A program made the translations under genes and the position numbers. Positions 1 through 7,594 of a DNA stretch of 64,000 nucleotides are shown piece after piece; positions within the stretch are counted from its first letter, which is position 1; each line of letters starts with the position of its first letter. The DNA comes from Scytonematopsis contorta HA4267-MV1 (GTDB taxonomy: Bacteria; Cyanobacteriota; Cyanobacteriia; Cyanobacteriales; Nostocaceae), in assembly GCA_019359035.1 (NCBI GenBank), contig JAHHIC010000080.1, positions 1-64,000 on the forward strand, given 5' to 3'. The notes under the pieces are model-generated. The model saw only the letters and a program-made list of their open reading frames with translations. It was not told where the DNA came from and searched no databases.

Positions 1-1
1 T

Positions 2-109
2 CCAACTACAACAGAAATGGTTGATAAAGTAATCTCAGTTGCGCTCGACTTAATAAATCCTCAACATTTAAAAAACTGGTTTACTAATTGCTGCTATTGT
101 ACCTCATAA
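2..109 (+). pseudogene. C-terminal end of an IS630-like transposase
   Basis: An open frame enters from the window edge and stops with TAA at 107-109. Its last 35 residues end in WFTNCCYCTS, which resembles the C-terminal tail of IS630-family cyanobacterial transposases. Only this tail is visible, so whether the element is complete outside the window cannot be seen. The end of the element lies just beyond the stop and coincides with the point where the metallophosphoesterase on the other strand loses its family sequence, so this IS probably interrupted that gene. Assignment rests on the tail alone. Confidence 0.5.
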
Positions 110-488
110 CAGCGGTAAGTGCTGTAGGAATGCTAGAAGAAGTCAGTGGACGAACAAGCTCAATTGATTGATTAATTTCTTCGGCTGCATTTTTTCCGGC
201 GCCATAAATAAAATCACCAATAATTAGCACAGCTGCGGGACGTTCTCTAACAAGTCGAGTAACTATTCTACGAATTGTAGGCGTGTTACCTAGCCACATT
301 CCCACTTGCCAATCACCCATAACTGCTATACGTTGTCCAACCCAAGAAGCAGGAAGGCTAGGAATTGATGCTGTTTGCGGTTCTACATCTATAATGTATG
401 GTTCAATTAAACCATAAATTAAAAATGCGCCAATTAAACCTAATAAGCCTAGTAAAAAGTATTTAATTTTTTTGCGAATTTCTTTCAT
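84..488 (-). pseudogene. Metallophosphoesterase, N-terminal fragment cut by an IS
   Basis: The product starts with a lysine-rich head, one membrane segment (about residues 10-30), then the first phosphoesterase strands: IAVMGDWQVG (metal-binding D) and AAVLIIGDFIYG (the GDxxY-type block). Family members run to about 300 residues; here the family sequence stops after about 123 residues, just before the expected GNHD block. The last residues (TAVMRYNSSN) are antisense to the transposase tail at 2-109. It is therefore a membrane-anchored metallophosphatase truncated by insertion, and it lacks most of the dinuclear metal site. Start codon ATG is at 488; no strong ribosome site is visible. Confidence 0.7.
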
Positions 489-591
489 AGTTAGTTATCC
501 AAATTAATGATAATATGTTGTGGACGCCGCATATTTAAAGGTTGAAAAATGTTTTTGTTAAGTATTCGCTAAAGGAGGAAGAGGAGATTTT

Positions 592-870
592 TTAAACTAA
601 ATAGCCTAATAGAGCAATACTATGATTGGAATAACTATATAATTCACCAGGTTGCCAGACAATAGGCGACATGTATTTAGACAAGTATTCTCCTAGTGGT
701 TTCATCTTAGCTGCTGGAGGAAAATTTCTAGTTAAATATCTTGCATAGCTGCTGAGAAATACTACTGAAACCATGCTAGCACAAGCTAATAAAGAAACCA
801 TGCTAATTAAGTTGGTATCTTTAATTGCAGTAGTTGTATTTTGACTAGTAGACTGTTTTTCCCGATTCAT
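592..870 (-). pseudogene. Serine hydrolase (class C beta-lactamase-like) remnant
   Basis: A 92-residue reading frame whose second half (LGEYLSKYMSPIVWQPGELYSYSNHSIALLGYLV, read in blocks) matches the region around the Tyr-x-Asn motif (YSN) of beta-lactamase/penicillin-binding-like serine hydrolases. The N-terminal half is a hydrophobic segment (residues 24-45) joined directly to it. The catalytic Ser-x-x-Lys region and everything after YSN are missing, so the gene has suffered both an internal and a C-terminal deletion. No function is expected. The whole-family length is usually 350 residues or more. Confidence 0.6.
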
Positions 871-1142
871 AAACTCGAATTTATCTTAATTATTTAATTT
901 TCAAGTATTTCATACTAAGGTTAATTTATCAATCTCTATTAACTGACTATATCTTTATATTATAAAATTTATGAATCTATCAAAAGTAAGGGAAATAAAT
1001 CTAACTGTAGAGGCTTGCAATTATAAATCACTCGGCTTACAAACAAGACAAATTTCGGCTCAAGTTATTTGCAACTAAAAAAGTAATCTGGCTCAAGTTA
1101 TGGGTCTTGTCAACTTTTGGTGATGGTTTTACAACCGCTTTA

Positions 1143-1175
1143 GGCAGAAGGCATCTATGCTGAACGCCTTCTGCC
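1143..1175. repeat. 10-bp inverted repeat in the spacer 871-1259
   Basis: GGCAGAAGGC (1143-1152) pairs perfectly with GCCTTCTGCC (1166-1175) around a 13-nt loop. It resembles the 'ccttctgcc' low-complexity palindromes common in Nostocales spacers and could end transcripts of the copper-binding gene at 1260-1616. It has no T-run. I see no gene in the rest of 871-1259. Confidence 0.45.
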
Positions 1176-1259
1176 TTCTGCCTTCGTTCATTTCTTGAAT
1201 TACTTCAACTACTGTATACACAGTAGTTAATATCTAGTCAATTAGTGAATATTAATCAT

Positions 1260-1616
1260 TTATGATGCCATAGCCATAGCCATCTGACGGCAGGAATCAG
1301 CACAACGACGGCAAGATTGGGCACAGCGTTTACAATGGTCGTTGTTATGTTTTTCACATTCAGCAGCACAACGTTCGCAAGCTTCGACACAGATGCCACA
1401 CATTTGAGTATAGAGTGCTGAGTTGCGAGACATGAAACGAACGCACAAATCACAAGTATCAGCGCAATCTCGGCATAACTTGATACATCGAGCCATCATT
1501 TGTACCATATCGCTACTCAAGCAGGCATTGACACACATTTCACAATCACGTAAACAATTAAGACAATTCTGAATGCAAGTTTCAAGCTGGGACTGATGGC
1601 TTTTAGTTGTAGTCAT
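1260..1616 (-). CDS. Cys-rich four-helix-bundle copper-binding protein
   Basis: A 118-residue cytosolic protein with about 20 cysteines, arranged as CxxC and CxxxC pairs along amphipathic helices (CIQNCLNCLRDCEMC, CIKLCRDCADTC, CGICVEACERCAAEC, CKRCAQSCRRC). This is the DUF326/Csp family, in which a four-helix bundle lines up cysteines to bind many Cu(I) ions for storage or detoxification. The length is normal for the family and the frame is intact. The C-terminus ends with a short MAMAMAS tail. It stands alone; the next gene upstream on this strand is far away. The ATG at 1616 is preceded by a weak purine-rich stretch. A role in copper buffering is family knowledge, not shown here. Confidence 0.85.
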   Translation of the reverse strand: MTTTKSHQSQLETCIQNCLNCLRDCEMCVNACLSSDMVQMMARCIKLCRDCADTCDLCVRFMSRNSALYTQMCGICVEACERCAAECEKHNNDHCKRCAQSCRRCADSCRQMAMAMAS

Positions 1617-1856
1617 GATGCGACTCCTAAAATACTAAGTTTAAAATGAGCCAGCATTTATGCTGCTTTGATAACACTCTAAAAAACTTTAAATACTGTT
1701 ACGTCTATCTATTGATATAGAAAAAATTTATTGCTAAACACATCTCATAATTTCATTTTAGTATACAGGTTTTATGGATGAGTTAATATTTAATAATATT
1801 TACAATTCATGGACAATAGTCTATTTATAGTAGGATTTTTTCACAACAAGAACTCT

Positions 1857-1878
1857 TATCCACGAGTTTTCCACTATT
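1857..1878 (+). promoter_or_regulatory. TCCAC-N6-TCCAC element, copy A
   Basis: Two TCCAC half-sites spaced one helical turn apart (TTATCCACG then TTTTCCACT), followed by TATT and an AT-rich TTAA run. It lies 112 bp before the start of the gene at 1991, in the same direction. The flanking 25 bp upstream are also shared with copy E near 16068. Confidence 0.6.
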
Positions 1879-1990
1879 TGGCCTTAATGTTTAAAGCGAG
1901 GTGACTGGCTAAAGCTTTAGCCTAACTTGAAGAAGTAGCCTTTATAAACTCGTTTAAATCAAACTCGTTCAAATTAAGGAATGTTATATT

Positions 1991-2341
1991 ATGGCTTTGT
2001 TAAAGATTGAAGATTATAATCCTGATTACAAACAAGTTTTTTCCACTTTGGGCAAACCCGTAACTGTAAATGGCAAAGTTCAAAATATCTTGGGTAAAAA
2101 CGCCATCGTGCTTGATGAAAATGATATTGATGGTAATGAATACTTGTCAGTTACTGATATAACTCTTCCACAAGGTATTAATGTTGTTACTCAAGTTCAA
2201 GCAACTGGAACCGTGCGTCAATTTGAAAGAGATAAGGTTACTAATAAATATAATTTAGATGCAGTTCGACCAATACCTGCATTTTGGAAAACTGTACCCG
2301 CAATTGTTGCTAATTCAATTAAAGTAGTACTTGCTAACTAA
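1991..2341 (+). CDS. Conserved small protein with OB-like repeat, stress-associated
   Basis: A 116-residue soluble protein of no named family that I recognise. Residues 20-85 have the pattern GKPVTVNGKVQNILGKNAIVLDE, then a loop and a VTQVQATGTVRQF strand. The same pattern (V-x-V-x-G/A-x-V-x-x-I-L-G-x-N-x-x-x-L-D-E) occurs in the second half of the lipoprotein at 23778-24617, so the two genes share a small beta-barrel module. The gene sits behind copy A of the TCCAC element, and 23778 sits behind copy G, which supports co-regulation. ATG 1991 follows AAGGAATGTTATATT, a usable ribosome site. Cell location is probably cytoplasmic; there is no signal peptide. Confidence 0.65.
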   Translation: MALLKIEDYNPDYKQVFSTLGKPVTVNGKVQNILGKNAIVLDENDIDGNEYLSVTDITLPQGINVVTQVQATGTVRQFERDKVTNKYNLDAVRPIPAFWKTVPAIVANSIKVVLAN

Positions 2342-2429
2342 TGATTTTTGCTGCCTTGTTAACTTGATAACAGGTGTCATCTCAAAAAATTCGACAATTC
2401 AATATTATTCTATACAAGATAGCAAAAAA

Positions 2430-3833
2430 ATGAATAATAGAAGCGACTACGATTTACCAACAGAGATTACTAACAAACATCAAGAACAAAGCCCAATAAG
2501 TATACCCGATTCACCGCACGGTCGGGAAAACTTGAAATGGCTGGGCCCAAGTTTTTTATGGATGCTTTCGGCTGCGGGTTCTGGAGAGTTATTATTTACA
2601 CCAAGAATTGCTGCACTCTATGGTTATAGCCTTTTATGGGCGCTACTTGCGGCTGTTATTCTCAAATGGTTTATTAACGGTGAAGTCGGTCGCTTTTCAG
2701 TTTGTACTGGCGCCACTATATTACAAGGTTTCAACCAACTTCCCGGCCCTAAAAATTGGGCAATCTGGCTGATTTTACTGCCGCAAGTTTTGGTAGCAGT
2801 TTCTACAGTTGCTGGACTTTCAGGTGCCGCTGCGACAGCATTAATTTTAATTACTGGGGGAACAGTTCAACTGTGGACTATAATAATTATTATTGTCACG
2901 GCAGCAATTGTACTACTAGGGCAATATAATGTAGTTGAAAAAATTTCTTCTTATGTAGGAATCGCACGCACAATAGCAGTAGTAAGCGCAGCCATTTTTG
3001 TTTTTCCCAAGGTTCGCCAATTGGCAGCAGGTTTAGTACCCCAAATTCCCAAGAATGTGCAGTATCAAGAAATATTACCCTGGCTAGGTTTTATGCTAGC
3101 TGGTGCTGCTGGGTTGATGTGGTATTCCTACTGGGTAGAAGCCAGAGGTTATGGCGCTGCTAGTGTGGAAGGAAAAGAAAGAATAGACCCAAAACTACTC
3201 AACCGCGACGAAAAAAACAAATTGCGGGGTTGGCTAAATCTAATAACTATATCCAATACTCTAGCAGTAGTAGGCGCCTTATTAGCGGCGTTGTCTTTTT
3301 TAATTCTAGGTGGTGAGTTGTTACGTCCCCAAGGGCTTGTACCAAAAGAAAATCAAGTAGCAGAAACCTTGGGTTCATTGCTGGGCGACCTTTGGGGCTC
3401 GTTTGGCTTTTGGTTTATGATTGCAATTGTTTTTATTACCTTCTGTAGCACTGTACTGTCAGTAGAAGATGGTTTTGGGCGGATGTTTGCCGATGGTACG
3501 CAAATATTACTGCAAGGATTTGAAGTTAGAAACAGTCGCTGGACGAATGAGAAGTTTTTGCAGAAATTCTTCATTGTGGTGTTATTAGCTGTACTGCCGA
3601 TTGCAATTTATCTGTTTTTTGGGGAACCAGTTGCTTTATTGCAAACCGCAGGCGCCATTGAAGCTGCCCACATTCCTATTGTTACTGGACTGACTCTTTA
3701 CTTAAATCATCAGATGTTGCCTAAAGAACTACAACCATCGAAAACCATCTTTGGTGGTACATTAATTGCTGGAATATTCTTTGGTGTATTTGCAATTATC
3801 TATCTATTGCAACTGCTGGGCATAATTGGCTAA
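2430..3833 (+). CDS. Nramp-related metal transporter
   Basis: A 467-residue integral membrane protein with about 11 hydrophobic segments and the overall Nramp layout. The first membrane segment reads SAAGSGELLFTPRI, where classical Nramp proteins have DPGN, and segment 6 (GLMWYSYWVEARG) lacks the usual MPH. The metal-binding pair is therefore not canonical, as in Nramp-related proteins that move other ions such as Mg2+, so the substrate is left open. The start is set at ATG 2430 (MNNRSDYDLP), since the longer frame from 2331 overlaps the previous gene and adds no membrane sequence. The gene follows 1991-2341 closely and may be co-transcribed with it. Confidence 0.7.
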   Translation: MNNRSDYDLPTEITNKHQEQSPISIPDSPHGRENLKWLGPSFLWMLSAAGSGELLFTPRIAALYGYSLLWALLAAVILKWFINGEVGRFSVCTGATILQGFNQLPGPKNWAIWLILLPQVLVAVSTVAGLSGAAATALILITGGTVQLWTIIIIIVTAAIVLLGQYNVVEKISSYVGIARTIAVVSAAIFVFPKVRQLAAGLVPQIPKNVQYQEILPWLGFMLAGAAGLMWYSYWVEARGYGAASVEGKERIDPKLLNRDEKNKLRGWLNLITISNTLAVVGALLAALSFLILGGELLRPQGLVPKENQVAETLGSLLGDLWGSFGFWFMIAIVFITFCSTVLSVEDGFGRMFADGTQILLQGFEVRNSRWTNEKFLQKFFIVVLLAVLPIAIYLFFGEPVALLQTAGAIEAAHIPIVTGLTLYLNHQMLPKELQPSKTIFGGTLIAGIFFGVFAIIYLLQLLGIIG

Positions 3834-4082
3834 ATGTGGAAGTTGAAGTTAAAGCAAAAGATATTTCTTACAAGCAAAAATGACACAATAACATCAAAGC
3901 ATAGCTTTCGGTCAATTTTAGATTGGCAAACAGTGAATGAAACTAATTCAACAGCAACAAAAATTAATATTCACTTTGTAGATATTGCTATTGATGCAAA
4001 TCAAACCCACCCTATCAAGTTCACTTTTTTCTGGATTGAAGCGAACCATTGGGAAAACCGTAACTATCAGGTCACAGTGTAG
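3834..4082 (+). pseudogene. Fragment resembling the C-terminal module of a GH15 glucoamylase
   Basis: An 82-codon frame that begins immediately after the Nramp stop. Its core (RSILDWQTVNETNSTATKI..HFVDIAI.. PIKFTFFWIEANHWENRNYQVTV) resembles the terminal beta-sandwich that follows the catalytic barrel of cyanobacterial glucan 1,4-alpha-glucosidases/glucodextranases. No catalytic barrel is present, so it is probably a leftover 3' end. The nearby glucan-active genes (GH13 stub at 5763, amylo-glucosidase at 7595) fit this reading. It could instead be a short unknown protein; the identification is from memory of the pattern and is tentative. Confidence 0.4.
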
Positions 4083-4139
4083 CGTTACTATCGCCTCAAA
4101 ATTTTTTGTTTCCGATATACTTTAATTGAGAATTTTATC

Positions 4140-5000
4140 ATGACTGTTGTAACAAAACCTTTATCTAACCGTATTGCTGTAGTTTTTGATTTTGATGATA
4201 CACTTGTGCCAGATACTGTTGATGCTTTATTATCAAGCTTAGGCATTGACGCTCAAAAATTTCGTCAAGAACGAATTAGACCTTTGATTGATAAAGGATG
4301 GGATAAAATCCTGGCTCGATTTTATGCTTTAATAGAAGAATCAAAGCGACAAAACAACAAAATTACACAAGAATATATTGCCAAATTTGGTCAAAATTTA
4401 GCTCCCTTTGATGGTGTAACTGAAATGTTTAACCATTTGCGACAACGTACACACGAACTCAATCCAAAGGTAGAAGTTGAATTTTACCTAATTACTTCCG
4501 GTATGGTAGAAATTGCCCGTTATAACTGCATTGCTTCAAATTTCAAAGCAATGTGGGGTTGTGAATTCTATTACGGTGAACATGGTGGAATAGAATTCGT
4601 TAAAAAGATAGTTACCCATACTGAAAAGACTCGCCATCTTTATGAACTTGCTAAAGGTTTAGATAATTCAAATCAAGATGGTAAAGCATTTGCGTATCGA
4701 GATTATCCAAAAGAAAAATTGCATGTTCCATTAACACAAGTAATTTATGTAGGAGATGGAGAGTCAGATATTCCCTGTTTTTCGTTAATGAATCAAGAAC
4801 AAGGCACAGCAATCGCACTATATAAAGACATTACACCAGAAGAATGGGGACGAGATTTAAGCATTACTCAAAGTCAACGAGTTGCCAACCTTGCACCTGT
4901 AGACTATAACAAAGATTCAGAGCTAATGCAATCGCTTACATTAGTAGTAGAAAGTCTTTGCAAACAAATTTCTTTACAGCAATTGAGTGCTGGGGAGTAA
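4140..5000 (+). CDS. HAD-superfamily phosphatase
   Basis: A 286-residue cytosolic hydrolase with all HAD motifs: motif I VFDFDDTLVPD (residues 16-26, nucleophile Asp and acid Asp), motif II LITSG (about 121-125), a lysine after a long cap region, and motif IV VGDGESDIPCF (about 204-214). Such enzymes use an aspartyl-phosphate intermediate to remove phosphate from small molecules or proteins; the substrate cannot be read from the sequence. The gap to the following DedA gene is 52 bp, so the two may form an operon. The first ATG gives a full N-terminus directly before motif I. Confidence 0.8.
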   Translation: MTVVTKPLSNRIAVVFDFDDTLVPDTVDALLSSLGIDAQKFRQERIRPLIDKGWDKILARFYALIEESKRQNNKITQEYIAKFGQNLAPFDGVTEMFNHLRQRTHELNPKVEVEFYLITSGMVEIARYNCIASNFKAMWGCEFYYGEHGGIEFVKKIVTHTEKTRHLYELAKGLDNSNQDGKAFAYRDYPKEKLHVPLTQVIYVGDGESDIPCFSLMNQEQGTAIALYKDITPEEWGRDLSITQSQRVANLAPVDYNKDSELMQSLTLVVESLCKQISLQQLSAGE

Positions 5001-5052
5001 AACTGTTTAATATAAAATAATAATGAAAAATAGCTTTTAAAAACACTCTATT

Positions 5053-5697
5053 ATGCTTGATTGGATTACTAACATTATTTCTTCAATGGGCTATCTGGGT
5101 ATTACCCTATTAATGCTACTAGAAAATATTTTACCTCCCATACCTTCAGAAGTTATTATGCCTTTGGCAGGATTCACAGTTCAAAAAGGAGAGTTAAATT
5201 TATTTTTTGTAATTATAGCGGGAACACTAGGTTCAGTTCTGGGAGCATTGCCTTGGTATTACCTAGGAAAACTTGTTGGTGAGAATCGTTTGAAGAATTG
5301 GGTAAACAAACATGGTAAATGGTTGACCTTATCTAGTAATGACATCGACAAGTCTAAACAGTGGTTTAAAAAATACGGCAACATTATAGTTTTCTTCGGT
5401 CGTCTGATTCCAGCTATTCGCACTTACATTTCTATTCCAGCTGGTTTTGAGAAAATGCCATTTATACCATTTATATTGTACTCAACTATTGGCACTTTAC
5501 TTTGGGTAGGACTCTTAAGTTACGCTGGCTATATACTAGGGGAAAATTATCAGCTAGTGAAAAAGTACCTCACTCCTATTTCTATATTTGTGGTTATAGC
5601 ACTTGCAGTAGGTTTGGGAATTTTGTTGTTTCGTCGGCATAAAAAAAACAGAAGCAAGGAAGTCGAGGGAAGAAATAACAAGCACAATATTTTGTAA
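5053..5697 (+). CDS. DedA-family membrane protein
   Basis: A 214-residue polytopic inner-membrane protein. It carries the DedA signatures [18 protein letters not shown] (residues 22-39) and [16 protein letters not shown] (about 117-132), with re-entrant hydrophobic segments and a basic cytoplasmic tail. DedA proteins are linked to membrane homeostasis and lipid scrambling; no specific substrate is evident. It follows the HAD gene and precedes a remnant of a GH13 gene. The frame is intact and of normal length. Confidence 0.85.
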   Translation: MLDWITNIISSMGYLGITLLMLLENILPPIPSEVIMPLAGFTVQKGELNLFFVIIAGTLGSVLGALPWYYLGKLVGENRLKNWVNKHGKWLTLSSNDIDKSKQWFKKYGNIIVFFGRLIPAIRTYISIPAGFEKMPFIPFILYSTIGTLLWVGLLSYAGYILGENYQLVKKYLTPISIFVVIALAVGLGILLFRRHKKNRSKEVEGRNNKHNIL

Positions 5698-5720
5698 ACC
5701 ACAATCAAAAATTCAAAATT

Positions 5721-5750
5721 ATAAAAATTATAAAAATTATAAAAATTATA
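5721..5750. repeat. 9-bp tandem repeat (ATAAAAATT)
   Basis: Three exact and flanking partial copies of ATAAAAATT lie between the DedA gene and the GH13 stub. Short heptamer-to-nonamer tandem repeats of this kind are common in Nostocales spacers. The adjacent 'attcaaaatt' looks like a diverged unit. Confidence 0.7.
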
Positions 5751-5762
5751 TGGGTTACGAAA

Positions 5763-6137
5763 ATGAGTGTAATGACACATCTTTGGTATAAAAACGCAAT
5801 ATTTTACTCTTTGGATGTAGAAACATTCATGGACGCAGATGGCGATGGAATTGGTGATTTTCAAGGGCTTACCCAGTGCTTAGACCATCTTGCTGGACTG
5901 GGTATTACTTGTTTATGGCTATTGCCGTTTTACCCATCTTCTAATCGAGATAATGGCTATGACGTGATGGATTACTATAATGTTGACCCGCGACTGGGGA
6001 CGCTAGGGGATTTTGTTGAGTTTATGTATGAAGCACGCGATCGCGGTATACGAGTATTGATAGATTTAGTAGTTAATCATACATCTAATCAGCATCCCTG
6101 GTTTCAAGCCGCTTGCTCAAGTCAAGACTCTAATTAG
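5763..6137 (+). pseudogene. GH13 alpha-amylase/trehalose synthase-type N-terminal fragment
   Basis: 124 codons matching the start of a GH13 barrel: [26 protein letters not shown], then [32 protein letters not shown] and [17 protein letters not shown] (conserved region I, DxxxNH). The family has 500 or more residues and needs three more conserved regions with the catalytic Asp/Glu/Asp, all absent here. The frame ends in SSQDSN-stop, right where a second gene remnant begins (6149). It is thus a truncated sugar-active enzyme of the salt/desiccation type found next to Lti2-like genes in Nostoc relatives. Confidence 0.8.
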
Positions 6138-6148
6138 GGCAAATATTT

Positions 6149-6307
6149 ATGGCTCATATTGGATATCATGTGTCGCACGAGCAGTTCAAACCCAGCGAAC
6201 TGTTAAAATATGTTCAAATGGCAGAGCAGGCTGGTTTTACTCGTGCCCTTTCTTCCGACCATTTGCACCCTTGGAGTGAAAAACAAGGGCAAAGCGGTTT
6301 TGCTTAG
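6149..6307 (+). pseudogene. N-terminal fragment of an LLM-class flavin oxidoreductase
   Basis: 52 codons beginning MAHIGYHVSHEQFKPSELL, nearly identical to the first 52 residues of the intact gene at 16209. At Gly-Phe-Ala the intact gene continues with Trp (TGG); here the codon is TAG and a base is inserted, and homology fades within 30 bp. Even the ribosome-binding context AAATATTTATGGCTCATATT is shared with 16209. This is a decayed paralogous copy, not a working gene. Confidence 0.85.
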
Positions 6308-6504
6308 TTCATGGCTTGGCGCTTAATATAATGAACAAGTAAAGTTAGTACTACATCAGCTTGATGTCCCATCCACAAACATTCATATGGAACATTTTAA
6401 TCTTGTAATGCGTTACATTATTATCCTTTAACTTGTCACAGGCATCACTTTATTTTGAGTTGGTGGCATCGCAATATTTACTAAGTTGAATCAACTTAGC
6501 TTGT

Positions 6505-7500
6505 TTATCTATTGTCGATAACCTCTTGGAAAAAGGATGAAAGTTCGCGATTTAACCGACCATTACGCACAAATTCGGCATAAGTGTTAGCTTCAACCGA
6601 TAGTAATTCCTGACGTAGTTGCTCCATGATAAAATCTTGCAAATCCGGATATTCATCCTGTAATTTGTCGATTTCTAATTCTAGGAATTCAAGCTTTCCC
6701 CGAATTAACGTTTCTTGATAGCGACAAAATTCTGGGTCAATCCCTTGACGTTGCTCTACTTGACTTAAGTGTTCTAGTACGCGATTTAAGGCACTTTGAC
6801 GGGCAAATACTTCTAAATAACGTTGACGTGCTGGTTGCTCACCCAATAATTGCAATCCTTTTAATAAAGGCTGGATGGTTAATCCTTGTACAAGCAGTGT
6901 AAATAATACTGCACCGAAGACTATAGCAATTAATGTTTCCCGGTCTGGTAAATTAGTTGGCACACTTAATGCTAAGGCAATGGAAACGGCACCCCGCAAT
7001 CCGCCCCACCAAAGCACCGTTTGGTCTGGTATACTAATTTGATTAACTAAGCGATTGCTTAATCCTCCCAACACAAAAATAGTAAGCGCTCGTATGACAA
7101 TCATTGTTCCAACTGTAATTGCGGTCACTTGTAAGTTATCGCCCAAACTTGCAAAGCGAACTTGATCCCCAATCAGCAAAAACACAATCGAGTTCACAAA
7201 AAATGCTAGAAATTCCCAAAACTCAGTGACAATAACCCTTGTACGTGGGTTCATACCAATTCGAGAGCCAAAGTTACCTAAAATTAGACCTGTAGTCACA
7301 ACTCCAATCACTCCAGAACCACCCAAATCTTCGGTAATTATATAAGTTCCGTAAGCAGAAACTAGGGTTAGCGACTGTTCAACTAACGGCAAATCAAAGC
7401 GTTGAGTTAAATAAGAAATACCAAATCCAGTTAAACCTCCCACAGCTACACCAATACCCATAACTATAAAAAACTGCACCAAAATTGGTTTTAATCCCAA
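6505..7500 (-). pseudogene. CPA1 Na+/H+ antiporter lacking its N-terminal part
   Basis: 331 codons matching the second half of a NhaP-type cation/proton antiporter: membrane segments with SAYGTYIITEDLGGSGVIGVV, LGNFGSRIGMNPRTR, FWEFLAFFVNSIVFLLIGD and WWGGLRGAVSIALALSVP, then a 120-residue cytosolic tail. Family members have about 520 residues; some 190 N-terminal residues, including the Asp-Pro ion-binding segment, are missing. An in-frame TAA lies six codons before the TTG counted as start. The gene faces the glucosidase gene at 7595 head to head with only 94 bp between, so the deletion probably also removed its promoter. Confidence 0.75.
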
Positions 7501-7594
7501 TTCAGCAAGCCAAAATTAAAAGGCGTGAAATCTCAAATTAAAAATATCAATTTTATTAAAAAATTACAAATTCAAAATCTCATTAGGAGAAAAT

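Noticed and set aside
1256-1453. 65-codon frame on the minus strand with many Val and Asn
   Set aside because: It overlaps the copper-binding gene in another frame and reflects that gene's repeated codons.
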